A stretch of 64,000 bases of DNA from Ideonella sp. MAG2. GTDB lineage: Bacteria > Pseudomonadota > Gammaproteobacteria > Burkholderiales > Burkholderiaceae_C. Shown here piece by piece: positions 26,644 to 35,082 of this stretch. How positions within the stretch are numbered: position 1 is the stretch's first letter; every line of letters begins with the position of its first letter. The DNA is taken from assembly GCA_004359425.1 (NCBI GenBank), contig PTEU01000001.1, positions 1,836,098 to 1,900,097 of the forward strand, given 5' to 3'. Below the pieces are notes generated by a model. The model was given only the letters and a program-made list of their open reading frames with translations. It did no database searches and was not told where the DNA came from. A program made the position numbers and the translations under genes.

Positions 26644-28554
26644 ATGTCCGCCGCCGTCATCACGCTGCCTTCTTTTGCTGATTGGCAACAACGCTGCCGT
26701 CTAGATGCTGCGCAGGTGGTGCAGCGCTGCTTGCGTGCAGTCGGTTTGCAGCACCAAGCTGGCCTGCGGGAGGCGTGGTTGATCAAGCTGGAGCGCGCGC
26801 TGGACGGGCCGCTGGCGGCAGGCGGTGGAGGGGCTCAGGGCATCATGTTGATGTCGGAAGCGCAGGTGAACGAAGGCGTGGTGGTCAAGCGCTGGGTGCA
26901 GGACATGCAGTCGGCGGCTGACTGGCTGCTGGCAGACCTGCAGGCGCGCGGGGAGCCGCTCTGGCAGGCTGAGCTACAGGCGGCTGGCTGGAGCCATGTG
27001 GCTTTGCTGCACCCCACTGTGCTGGCCGATACCTTGTGCCAAGCCCTCAAGGCCTCAGGCGCGGGTGCTCCTGAGCGCCTGGACCTGCTGTCCCAGCTTT
27101 CTACGCCGCTGACACGGCTGCTCAACCCGCTTTATGAGCAGCAGCTCGCGTGGCTGGAATCGCAAGGGCTTGGTGCGCCGCAGAGGGCCTCCACCGTGGC
27201 CGAATTGAGCATGGAGGGCCAGTCACCCCGCGCGGCCTTGCCCGCCGTGGGCATTACCGCTCAGCAAGTGCCGGCCTTGCTGGCCCGCATGGCCCAGCAC
27301 GCCGGGCTGGAGGCCAGCATGACCCAGCTCATGTGCGACCTAGCCCAGCCCCTGCAACGCAGCGTGGAAGCCTACCCAGAAATGCTGGCGGACGAGCAAG
27401 GCGTGACCTGGCGTCTGGTGGAGCGCTTGGTGGCCCTGTGCCAACTCTACCCCTTGCACCAGCCCGGCAAGCTGCCCTTAGAGCAGCGCATGGCCCCGCT
27501 GATCGAGCGCCTGCGCGGCTCCAAAGTGCCCGCCAAAGAGGGCGCCTATCAACGGGTGCTGGACCACGTGGAGCAAATGCATTTGGCGGCCCTGAAGGCG
27601 GCCGCAGCAGCGCAACACCAGCCCGAAGCAGAGCTGGACGTTGAAGTGCGGCGCGATGAGCTGGAGCCGCTGATCCTGTTCCAGGTGATGGACCGCTTGC
27701 GTGGGCAAGACCCACTGCCCGAAATCCGGCAGTTTCTGCTGGGCCCCTGGGTACAGGTCCTGGCCCGCGTCAGTGCCGCGGAGGGGGTGGAGAGCCCAGG
27801 TGTGCAGCGGTGGACTGCCCTGGTGGACACGCTGATCGAGAAAGGGGCTCCCGACCTGGGCCAAGCTCTTGGCCCGGCCGAGTTGGAATGCCTGCTGCTG
27901 GACGTGCGTGAGGGCTTGAGCGCCAGCGGGCAGGAGGACGCGCATATCCGCCACCATGAGGCAGAGCTGATGGCCGCGTTGGCGCAATGGCCCCGTACCC
28001 GCACGCCCGTGCCAAGCGATGCGCCGACACACGCCCCCGCCCCCGCACCCTCGCCCGCGCCTGCTCCCGCAGAGGCGGCACCCATGGAGACCTCTGCCGT
28101 AGAGGACCCACCAGAGCCAGCCGCGCCCGCACTGACACCCGCAGCCTCTCCCGAGCCTCAGCTCTTGCAGGAGAGGGAGCGGCCGTCCTCGCCAGGGTCG
28201 GACGATGTACTGTCCTCCCGCTGGGCGCACCACTCGGAGCTGGAAACCGTGCCCCAGGTGCTGCAAGATGACCCGCCCGACAGCCCGGGGCGCTTGGCCT
28301 GCGCGGCCTGGATCAATGGCCTGGCGGCCGGGCAGTTGTGCCGCATCTTCATCCAGGGTCGCTGGACCAGTGCGCGCCTCGATTGGGTCAGTGACCGGCA
28401 GCGCTTCTATTCTTTTTCACGACCGCGTGACACCCCTTTCACGGCCAGCCGACGGGTGTTGGAGCGCATGCGCACCGAGGGCTTGATCACCACCATAGAC
28501 CCCGGACAATGGCTGCGCGCTGCGGCAAATTCTTTGCCGGTGGCCTTGGAGTGA
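26644..28554 (+). CDS. DUF1631-like protein
   Basis: A 636-aa protein without signal peptide or membrane helices. The N-terminal two thirds are Ala/Leu-rich helices. Residues about 455-510 form a Pro/Ala-rich linker. The C-terminal 90 residues have A-A-W-I-N-G-L-A-A-G-Q-L-C, R-L-D-W-V-S and F-Y-S-F-S-R, which resembles the small C-terminal beta domain of DUF1631 proteins (a PilZ-like look). Family assignment is from memory of this layout and is moderately sure; function unknown. It may be somewhat shorter than many DUF1631 proteins. Confidence 0.65.
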   Translation: MSAAVITLPSFADWQQRCRLDAAQVVQRCLRAVGLQHQAGLREAWLIKLERALDGPLAAGGGGAQGIMLMSEAQVNEGVVVKRWVQDMQSAADWLLADLQARGEPLWQAELQAAGWSHVALLHPTVLADTLCQALKASGAGAPERLDLLSQLSTPLTRLLNPLYEQQLAWLESQGLGAPQRASTVAELSMEGQSPRAALPAVGITAQQVPALLARMAQHAGLEASMTQLMCDLAQPLQRSVEAYPEMLADEQGVTWRLVERLVALCQLYPLHQPGKLPLEQRMAPLIERLRGSKVPAKEGAYQRVLDHVEQMHLAALKAAAAAQHQPEAELDVEVRRDELEPLILFQVMDRLRGQDPLPEIRQFLLGPWVQVLARVSAAEGVESPGVQRWTALVDTLIEKGAPDLGQALGPAELECLLLDVREGLSASGQEDAHIRHHEAELMAALAQWPRTRTPVPSDAPTHAPAPAPSPAPAPAEAAPMETSAVEDPPEPAAPALTPAASPEPQLLQERERPSSPGSDDVLSSRWAHHSELETVPQVLQDDPPDSPGRLACAAWINGLAAGQLCRIFIQGRWTSARLDWVSDRQRFYSFSRPRDTPFTASRRVLERMRTEGLITTIDPGQWLRAAANSLPVALE

Positions 28555-28627
28555 CACCCAATGGTGCTGCCTTGAGCAAGAATGGGGCTGTCATCCGCCT
28601 TTGGGCCACCTTTTGAGGACTCCATCC

Positions 28628-29089
28628 ATGACCACCCGCTCACTGCGTCTTGTTTCTTTGCTGGCGGCCTGCACCGTCGCGCTGCTGTCGGCCCCCTTGC
28701 AAGCAGCCAGCTCTGCGGCCACCTCGGCCTCCAGCACCGCCTCCAAGGGCATTGGCAGCCTGTCCGATTCGTTGCAAAGCTCCAGCAACAGCTCCTCGGG
28801 CAATGAGCGCATGGCCCAGGGCCGCTATCAAATCATCGACATGGCCGCTGTCCCGGGCGAGGACGGCCAGGTGCAAGTGGCTTTGCAAATGGACCAAGAG
28901 GCACCGGTGTTGCTGAAACTGCCACAGCCGATCGCCCAACAAGCTAGTTTGGCCCGTGGGGTATGGGTGGATGTGCAGCACCGCGACTTCGGCCTGAGCT
29001 TTACCGTCGCCACCGCACGCGAACCCTTCTTTCTGGTGCTGGACGACGCTTGGCGGCGTGAGCTGGATAGCCGCCCTGTTGTGATCTGA
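28628..29089 (+). CDS. Exported protein of unknown function
   Basis: About 153 aa. It has a clear signal peptide (R-S-L-R-L-V-S-L-L-A-A-C then A-P-L-Q-A-A) followed by a Ser/Ala-rich low-complexity stretch and a compact beta-rich domain. No family is recognised. The ATG at 28628 has a GAGG site upstream. The stop is immediately followed by the ATG of the DUF2145 gene, so both exported proteins probably act together. Confidence 0.7.
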   Translation: MTTRSLRLVSLLAACTVALLSAPLQAASSAATSASSTASKGIGSLSDSLQSSSNSSSGNERMAQGRYQIIDMAAVPGEDGQVQVALQMDQEAPVLLKLPQPIAQQASLARGVWVDVQHRDFGLSFTVATAREPFFLVLDDAWRRELDSRPVVI

Positions 29090-29962
29090 ATGCGCGCCTT
29101 GGCTGTGCTGCGCCATGCGGCCTGGGCTGCGGCGGTGTGCTGTGCCCTGCCCGCTCATGCCGCGCTGCGTTTTTGCGGCCTGCCCCCAGACCGCTCAGTC
29201 GCCCAGGAAGAGCGCTTGCTGACCTTGACGGCCGCCGTCAAAGCCGAGTTGCAGCGAGTAGGTGCCCCTGTGGCCTTGGTGTCGCGTTCGGGGCTCAACC
29301 TGGCACGGTTTGGCCTGCGCTACACCCATGCGGGCTGGAGCCTGCGTGAAGGGACCGACCCGCCCTGGGCGGTACGCCAGCTTTACTTTGACTGCGAAGA
29401 GCAGACCCCCCGCCTCTTTGACCAAGGCCTAACCGGCTTTGTGAGGGGCGTGGATGACCCCGAGCTTGCGTTTATCTCGCTGGTTTGGTTGCCGCAAGCC
29501 CCAGCGCAGGCTCTGGCAGCGGCCGCTCAAGACAAAGCCCGGGCACTGAGCCTACAGCAAGGCCGCTACAGCGCCAACGCCTATGCGTTCTCCACCCGTT
29601 CGCAAAACTGCAACCAATGGGCCTTGGAGTTGCTGGCCAACGCGGTCGCGCCTGCGGGCCGAGAGCCCCCCCGTGCCGCGGCGCAGGCGTGGTTGCGGCA
29701 AGCGGGCTACCAGCCCAGCGTGGTGGGCGTGGGGGCTTGGTGGGGCGTGGCCGCCCTCAGCCCCTGGTTGCATGACGACGAGCACCCGCTGCTGAGCCCA
29801 GAGCACCCGCGCTACAGCGTCAGCACGCCCCACAGCCTGGAGGCTTTTATTCACCAGCAGTGGCCGCAGGCGCAGCGGGTGGAGCTGTGTGTGGGCGCTA
29901 GTGGGGTGATGGTGGAACGTGGCTGGCAAAACTTGCCAGCCACTTGCGAGCAGCGGTCTTGA
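29090..29962 (+). CDS. DUF2145 family exported protein
   Basis: A 290-aa protein with a signal peptide ending near A-H-A-A. It contains the F-S-T-R-S-Q-N-C-N-Q-W-A-L-E-L-L motif that marks DUF2145, with R-Y-T-H-A-G earlier; the conserved His and Cys suggest an NlpC-like or other enzymatic site, but this is inference. It starts directly at the previous stop codon. It should be periplasmic. Confidence 0.82.
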   Translation: MRALAVLRHAAWAAAVCCALPAHAALRFCGLPPDRSVAQEERLLTLTAAVKAELQRVGAPVALVSRSGLNLARFGLRYTHAGWSLREGTDPPWAVRQLYFDCEEQTPRLFDQGLTGFVRGVDDPELAFISLVWLPQAPAQALAAAAQDKARALSLQQGRYSANAYAFSTRSQNCNQWALELLANAVAPAGREPPRAAAQAWLRQAGYQPSVVGVGAWWGVAALSPWLHDDEHPLLSPEHPRYSVSTPHSLEAFIHQQWPQAQRVELCVGASGVMVERGWQNLPATCEQRS

Positions 29963-29981
29963 GGCCCCCTGACAACCTGCG

Positions 29982-30572
29982 TTATATCCAACGCACAAAG
30001 TCATCCACACCGGGGCGCTGACGCGGGGTTTTGTGGCGTGTGGGCGTGCCCAGGCTGATGAAGCACAGGGCGTGCTCCCCCTCGGCCAAGTCAAAGGCCT
30101 GGCGCAATACCGGGCTTTGCAATGCCCGCCCGCTGGACAAGCCACTGGCAAAGCCGCGCGCCTGGGCAGCCAACAACAGGTTTTGCACCGCCGCACCCAA
30201 AGAGAACACCCGCTCCATGGGCGGCACGTCGGCATGCTCGGCCCGCAAGTCCACCACAGCCAAGATCAGCACCGGGCCTCGAAAGGCCTTTTGCCGCGCC
30301 TCGTCCATTTGATACGGCTGCGCGGTCGGGTCGCGCGCCAGCAGGGCTTGGGCAAACACTTCGGACAAACGCTCTCTTGCCGCAGGCCCCAGCACCAAAA
30401 ACCGCCACGGGCGCAGTTGGGCATGGTCCGGCGCAGCGGCGGCAGCGGCAAAGAGCGCGCGCAAAGTGGGCTCGTCGGGTGCGGGCTCACTCAGGTGTTT
30501 AGGCCCCACATGCTGGCGGCTGCGAATCCAGGTGTCGCACAGGTCGACCAAAGCGGCCTCATCGACTGTCAT
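29982..30572 (-). CDS. Nitroreductase family protein (YdjA/RutE-like)
   Basis: A 196-aa FMN-dependent oxidoreductase. It has a conserved early R-S-R-Q segment, A-A-P-D-H-A-Q-L-R-P-W-R-F binding FMN, and G-A-A-V-Q-N-L-L-L-A-A-Q-A-R-G-F-A-S-G-L, the usual family pattern. The substrate is unknown. The ATG at 30572 overlaps the stop of the thioesterase gene as ATGA, so it is the last gene of a short minus-strand operon. Confidence 0.87.
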   Translation of the reverse strand: MTVDEAALVDLCDTWIRSRQHVGPKHLSEPAPDEPTLRALFAAAAAAPDHAQLRPWRFLVLGPAARERLSEVFAQALLARDPTAQPYQMDEARQKAFRGPVLILAVVDLRAEHADVPPMERVFSLGAAVQNLLLAAQARGFASGLSSGRALQSPVLRQAFDLAEGEHALCFISLGTPTRHKTPRQRPGVDDFVRWI

Positions 30573-31000
30573 GCCTCGCTCACCAGCGCGCGCAGCCAAT
30601 CTGGCATGGGGGCAGACTTGCCCGAGGGAAAGTCCATCCATACGGTGGTGGCCCCACCCTCGGCATAGACCACGCCAGGCTGGTCTGCACGCTCCAGGGT
30701 GATGAAGGTGTCAAAGCTGCTGCGGCCTGGATTGGCCACGTACAGCCGTGCGAGCACGGTGCCGGGGTACTCCAACTGTTTGAGGAAATTGCAAAACGCG
30801 TTGACGATGACCGGCCCCTCTCCGCCGGGGTCAGGTGGGCCACCCATCTGGTGCATCCACTCCACGCGCACGGTTTCAAAATAGCGGAAGTAAACCGTGT
30901 TGTTGACATGGCCCATGGCGTCCATATCACCCCAGCGGATGGGGATGTTCATCTCGAAAGCCAGCTTTTTTTGGCGGGGCAGCTCAAAGCGCATGGTCAC
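30569..31000 (-). CDS. Acyl-CoA thioesterase, hot-dog fold (4-hydroxybenzoyl-CoA thioesterase-like)
   Basis: A 143-aa single hot-dog protein. [17 protein letters not shown] is the standard signature with the catalytic Asp, followed by Y-F-R-Y-F-E. It hydrolyses acyl-CoA esters in the cytoplasm; the acyl group is not known. It overlaps both neighbours by four bases (ATGA), with YceH before and the nitroreductase after. Confidence 0.87.
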   Translation of the reverse strand: MTMRFELPRQKKLAFEMNIPIRWGDMDAMGHVNNTVYFRYFETVRVEWMHQMGGPPDPGGEGPVIVNAFCNFLKQLEYPGTVLARLYVANPGRSSFDTFITLERADQPGVVYAEGGATTVWMDFPSGKSAPMPDWLRALVSEA

Positions 31001-31674
31001 GCCTCCGCGCCAGGCACCATGCCCAAGGCCTGTTGCAAGGCCAGCACTTCGGCGCGCAGCGCTTGCATCTCGCCAGAGAGGCGGGCCACCTCCGCCTTGA
31101 GCACGCTCAGCTCGCCAGCCGAGACGGACTCCGCCGCTGTGGACGATGAACCAGCACCAGGCACCATCAACTCCGCCGACGGCTCGCCGCTGAGCAAATG
31201 AGCCCAGCGCGCCTCTCGCGCCCCAGGTGCGCGGGGCAGCTTGACCACACGGGCCGGCGCTTTGCTGGCCAATTCATCCAGAAAGGCCTCGACCGAAGAG
31301 ACATCGGCAAACTTGTGCAGGCGCTCGCTGTTGAGCCGCAACTCTGCGGCTGTTTGAGGCCCGCGCAACATCAAAGTGGTGAGCAGGGCCACCGACTGGC
31401 TGGGCACGCCCAAGCCGCGCGGCGCGTTGTGCTCATAGCGGGAGACGCGGCTGCCCGAGACTTCCACGACCAAGGAGAGCTGTTTGAGCCCATCCAAGGC
31501 CACGATCACGTCAGACTCCGCCGCCTCCATGACAGGCGAGCGGGCACTCTTCTGGTTGCACCCTGCCACCAGGGTATTCAGGGACAAGGGGTAGGTGTCC
31601 GGCACGGTGTGGTGCTTTTCCACCAATACCGCCAACACACGGGCCTCCAGGGGCGTCAGTGCGCGCAAGGTCAT
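30997..31674 (-). CDS. YceH family protein (DUF480)
   Basis: A 225-aa protein of two winged-helix domains. The start [15 protein letters not shown] and then [19 protein letters not shown] are diagnostic for YceH, and [13 protein letters not shown] begins the second domain. The C-terminus is a coiled coil ([12 protein letters not shown]). Function is unknown though it looks DNA-binding. The ATG at 31674 is preferred to a TTG at 31686. Confidence 0.88.
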   Translation of the reverse strand: MTLRALTPLEARVLAVLVEKHHTVPDTYPLSLNTLVAGCNQKSARSPVMEAAESDVIVALDGLKQLSLVVEVSGSRVSRYEHNAPRGLGVPSQSVALLTTLMLRGPQTAAELRLNSERLHKFADVSSVEAFLDELASKAPARVVKLPRAPGAREARWAHLLSGEPSAELMVPGAGSSSTAAESVSAGELSVLKAEVARLSGEMQALRAEVLALQQALGMVPGAEA

Positions 31675-31738
31675 GTCTGGACTCAATCTTCAAAGCCAAC
31701 TCAGTGGCCTTGATTATCAAGCCCAGACTGGGTCTGAT

Positions 31739-32521
31739 TCAGACGCCGAAACCGTCATCCGCTTGGATCACAGCACCATTGATGAAATGGCTCTCGTTGG
31801 CGCACAGCATCAGCAAGGCGGTGTCCAGGTCTTTGGGCTGGCCTACGCGTTTGCGGGGCAGCATCTGCACCAGTTTCTGGCCGCCTTCGGTGTCCCAGTG
31901 GTGGTGGTTGATCTCGGTGTCGATGTAGCCGGGGCAGATGGCATTCACATTGATGCCGTAGCGGCCCCACTCCAGCGCCATGGCGCGAGTCATGTGCACC
32001 ACCGCCGCCTTGCTCATGGCATAGACGCCAATCTGGCTCAGCACCCGCAAGCCTGCCATGGAGGCAATGTTGACGATGCGCCCACCGGTAAAGGTGCCGG
32101 GTGCCGCCCCGCGCGAACGGGCAATCATGCGCTTGGCCACTTCTTGCGCCACAAAAAAAGCACCTCGGGTATTGGTGCCCATCACAAAGTCATAGTCATC
32201 CGGCGTCACATCGGTCAACTTCTGGGTGGTGCTGACCCCGGAGTTGTTGATGAGGATGTCCAATGTGCCAGTCTCGGTTTCAGCATGGGCCACGGCTGAC
32301 TTGATGCTGTCCACGTCGGTCACGTCCAAGTTCACCACATGGGCGTCGCCCCCGGCTCCTTCAATCTCCGCCCGCAAGGTTTTCAGCCGCTCGGTGCGCC
32401 GCCCTGCCAACACCACCGCAGCACCGGCTCGGGCCAGCGTGAGCGCAAACTGAGTCCCCAGCCCACTGGAGGCTCCCGTCACCAAGGCCACACGGCCCGA
32501 CAAATCAATGGAATAGCTCAT
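31739..32521 (-). CDS. Short-chain dehydrogenase/reductase
   Basis: A 260-aa SDR enzyme. It has the cofactor motif T-G-A-S-S-G-L-G, N-N-S-G, a catalytic Ser in I-A-S-M-A-G, and Y-A-M-S-K (Tyr and Lys). The C-terminus I-Q-A-D-D-G-F-G-V is standard. An NADP-type cofactor is suggested by the Arg residues after the second strand (G-R-R-T-E-R). Substrate unknown. It is 64 bases upstream of yceH on the same strand and may head that operon. Confidence 0.88.
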   Translation of the reverse strand: MSYSIDLSGRVALVTGASSGLGTQFALTLARAGAAVVLAGRRTERLKTLRAEIEGAGGDAHVVNLDVTDVDSIKSAVAHAETETGTLDILINNSGVSTTQKLTDVTPDDYDFVMGTNTRGAFFVAQEVAKRMIARSRGAAPGTFTGGRIVNIASMAGLRVLSQIGVYAMSKAAVVHMTRAMALEWGRYGINVNAICPGYIDTEINHHHWDTEGGQKLVQMLPRKRVGQPKDLDTALLMLCANESHFINGAVIQADDGFGV

Positions 32522-32852
32522 GGATGAATGGGCCCGTTGCCGGACCGTGAGAGATGCTAGGGATGCAGCAGGGCCCCAAGGGGGCAGTGTTGCGTCTGAC
32601 AGCCACGCTGTTGGGCAACCATATCACGCAGTGCGCAGGCAAATTCGGCGAGCAGGGCTGCTTAAGCGCCATTGCACTGGTGCTTCATGAACCACAGAAG
32701 TTCCCGCGTTCAGCCCTTTTGTCCGCCAACGCGCCATCGTCCTCAAAATAGCACGACCGTTCTTTTTATGAGGAACAGCCGCTAGAATCGACGCCAATTC
32801 CCGGTGCCCCCGCACCCACCCCGCTTTGACTCTTTCTGCCCAGGACGGTGAC
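32522..32852. other. 331-base intergenic region between divergent SDR and ETF-QO genes
   Basis: No reading frame here looks like a gene in either direction. The gap separates divergent genes and must carry both promoters; the stretch GCACGACCGTTCTTTTTATG near 32750-32769 is the most AT-rich part and the likeliest promoter area. Nothing else recognisable is present. Confidence 0.5.
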
Positions 32853-34538
32853 ATGACTTCTGCTGAGCTTTTGGCCCAATACGGCCCCCGTGAATCCATG
32901 GAGTACGACGTGGTGATCGTGGGCGGCGGCCCCGCAGGCTTGGCCACGGCCATTCGCTTAAAGCAGATCGCCGCCGACAAGGGCCAGGAGATCAATGTCG
33001 TGGTGCTGGAAAAGGGCTCAGAGCCCGGCGCACACATCCTCTCAGGTGCCGTGATGGACCCACGCGCCATCACGGAGCTGTTCCCCGACTGGAAGGAACG
33101 TGGCGCACCGCTGAACCAGCCCGTGACCGGCGATGACCTGCTGGTGCTGAATGAAACAGGCAGCAGCCGCACGCCAGATTGGCTGATGCCGCGCAATTTC
33201 CACAACCACGGCTGCTATGTGATCAGCCTGGGTGCCGTCACCAAATGGCTGGCCGAGCAGGCCGAGAGCCTGGGCGTGGAGATCTTCCCCGGCTTCACCG
33301 CCGCCGAAGTGCTGTTTGACGAACAAGACCGGGTGCGCGGCGTGGCCACGGGCAATCTGGGCATTGGCAAAGACGGCGAGCCGCACGAGGGCTTCCAACT
33401 CGGCATGGAACTGCTGGGCAAATACACCGTGTTTGCTGAAGGCGCGCGCGGCCACCTGGGCAAGCAACTGATCGCCCGCTTTGGCCTGAATGCCGAGCGC
33501 GACGCCCAGACCCATGCCATCGGCATCAAGGAGCTGTGGGAGATCCCGGCCGAGAAGGCTCAGCCCGGCCGCGTGGTGCACACCGCCGGCTGGCCCATGA
33601 ACGACGACACCTTTGGGGGCGGCTTCCTCTACCACCTGGAGGGCAACAAAGTCACCCTGGGCTTTGTGATCGGCCTGGATTACAGCAACCCCTGGCTCTC
33701 GCCCTTTGAAGAGCTGCAGCGCTGGAAGACCCACCCAGCCATCCGCAGCCACATTGAAGGCGGCAAGCGCATCAGCTATGGCGCGCGCGCCCTGAACAAC
33801 GGCACGCCGCAAGCCCTGCCCAAGCCGGTTTTCCCCGGTGGTGCCTTAGTGGGCTGCGATGCGGGCTTCTTGAACGCCGCCCGCATCAAAGGCAGCCATG
33901 CAGCCTTGAAGAGCGGCATGCTCTGCGCCGAAGCCCTGGCCGAAGCCCTGGCTGCAGGGCGCAGCCAAGACGAGCTGGCCGCCTTCCCCGAGAAGTTCCA
34001 AGCCAGTTGGCTGCATGAAGAGCTGTGGACCTACCGCAACTTCAAGAACTGGTTCAAGAAGGGCCCGCTGGTTGGCAAGCTGATGACCGGCATCGAGCAT
34101 TGGTTCTTGCCCAAGGTGGGCGTGGCGACGCCGCCCTGGACCACGCACAACCTGGTGCCCGACCACGTCAAGCTGTTGCCGGCCGACCAGTGCCCCAAGA
34201 TCGACTACCCCAAGCCCGATGGCGTGTTGACCTTTGATAGGCTCTCCTCGGTGTTCATCAGCAACACCAACCATGAAGAGAACCAACCGGCTCACCTGAC
34301 GCTCAAAGACGCGTCGGTGCCCGTGGCCACCAACCTAGCACGCTTTGCCGGGCCTGAGAGCCGCTACTGCCCGGCTGGGGTTTACGAGTTTGTGAAGAAC
34401 GACGACGGTTCAGACCGCCTGCAGATCAACGCCCAAAACTGCGTGCACTGCAAGACCTGCGACATCAAAGACCCGACCCAAAACATCATCTGGGTCACGC
34501 CCGAAGGCGGCGGCGGGCCGAACTACGCGGGCATGTAA
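32853..34538 (+). CDS. Electron transfer flavoprotein-ubiquinone oxidoreductase
   Basis: A 561-aa membrane-associated flavoprotein passing electrons from ETF to ubiquinone. The FAD motif V-I-V-G-G-G-P-A-G-L-A-T-A is at about 27-39. H-I-L-S-G-A-V and G-C-D-A-G-F-L-N follow the family. The C-terminal 4Fe-4S cluster ligands are C-P-A-G-V-Y-E-F and N-C-V-H-C-K-T-C-D-I-K-D-P. The ATG at 32853 is the natural start; a TTG at 32826 extends the frame without support. It links beta-oxidation and amino-acid catabolism to the respiratory chain. Confidence 0.95.
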   Translation: MTSAELLAQYGPRESMEYDVVIVGGGPAGLATAIRLKQIAADKGQEINVVVLEKGSEPGAHILSGAVMDPRAITELFPDWKERGAPLNQPVTGDDLLVLNETGSSRTPDWLMPRNFHNHGCYVISLGAVTKWLAEQAESLGVEIFPGFTAAEVLFDEQDRVRGVATGNLGIGKDGEPHEGFQLGMELLGKYTVFAEGARGHLGKQLIARFGLNAERDAQTHAIGIKELWEIPAEKAQPGRVVHTAGWPMNDDTFGGGFLYHLEGNKVTLGFVIGLDYSNPWLSPFEELQRWKTHPAIRSHIEGGKRISYGARALNNGTPQALPKPVFPGGALVGCDAGFLNAARIKGSHAALKSGMLCAEALAEALAAGRSQDELAAFPEKFQASWLHEELWTYRNFKNWFKKGPLVGKLMTGIEHWFLPKVGVATPPWTTHNLVPDHVKLLPADQCPKIDYPKPDGVLTFDRLSSVFISNTNHEENQPAHLTLKDASVPVATNLARFAGPESRYCPAGVYEFVKNDDGSDRLQINAQNCVHCKTCDIKDPTQNIIWVTPEGGGGPNYAGM

Positions 34539-34560
34539 GGCGCTAGGGCCTGTTGACCGA

Positions 34561-34875
34561 TCAATCTGAGGACATGGCCCCCTCGCAGGGCCAATTCAGC
34601 AGTTCAGCCAAGCGCGTCACCACCCACAGCGGCTCGCCCTCGTTCATGCCCGCATCGGGTGTCTGCAAGCCGAGCAGGCAGCGCTCTAAGACCATGTCTT
34701 CGCTCAGGCCCTGGTCATGGTGAAGGGCTTGGGCGCTGGCCATGAGGTGATGCGCCAGGTCATCACAGAGGTCATAGCGCGCGCGCACTTCAGGCAGTGG
34801 CCGCAAGAGCCGCCCACGCATGCCCGCATAGAGCTTTAAGAAGCTTTCTGGGATGAAGGCGGATTGATCGTCCAT
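34561..34875 (-). CDS. Small conserved protein (often labelled ATPase with chaperone activity)
   Basis: A 104-aa soluble protein with I-P-E-S-F-L-x-L-Y, R-Y-D-L-C-D-D-L-A and W-V-V-T-R-L-A-E-L-L-N-W, a pattern I recall from short betaproteobacterial proteins that carry that uninformative label. No P-loop is present, so an ATPase role is not supported. The frame extends through the terminator and tRNA-Arg upstream; the ATG at 34875 lies after the terminator and is the sensible start. Confidence 0.7.
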   Translation of the reverse strand: MDDQSAFIPESFLKLYAGMRGRLLRPLPEVRARYDLCDDLAHHLMASAQALHHDQGLSEDMVLERCLLGLQTPDAGMNEGEPLWVVTRLAELLNWPCEGAMSSD

Positions 34876-34912
34876 GCGCAAAGCGGCTGGGGCCGAGAGT
34901 AGAGCGGGCAAG

Positions 34913-34945
34913 AAAAAAGCCAGCATGCTTTCACATGCTGGCTTT
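34913..34945 (-). terminator. Rho-independent terminator after tRNA-Arg
   Basis: On the minus strand AAAGCCAGCATG pairs with CATGCTGGCTTT around a six-base loop, followed by a run of six T. It lies seven bases after the tRNA 3' end and before the small conserved gene. Confidence 0.9.
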
Positions 34946-34951
34946 CTCGTA

Positions 34952-35028
34952 TGGTGCGGCTGGCAGGATTCGAACCCACGACCCCTTGGTTCGTAGCCAA
35001 GTACTCTATCCAACTGAGCTACAGCCGC
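34952..35028 (-). tRNA. tRNA-Arg (anticodon ACG)
   Basis: A 77-base tRNA with encoded CCA. The acceptor GCGGCTG pairs with CAGCCGC, the D arm is GCTC/GAGT, the anticodon stem CTTGG/CCAAG encloses CTACGAA with anticodon ACG (A34 would become inosine), and the T loop is TTCGAAT. It is followed by a strong terminator. Confidence 0.95.
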
Positions 35029-35082
35029 TGAAAGATAGAACTATAGCACAGCAAACATGGCCCACCATGGCTTCTTGAAAAA

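Noticed and set aside
32522..32852. Possible remnant of a regulator gene upstream of ETF-QO
   Set aside because: All six frames in the gap are short and lack any helix-turn-helix pattern.
34876..35013. N-terminal extension of the small conserved protein
   Set aside because: It reads through the terminator and tRNA-Arg; the start at 34875 is sensible.
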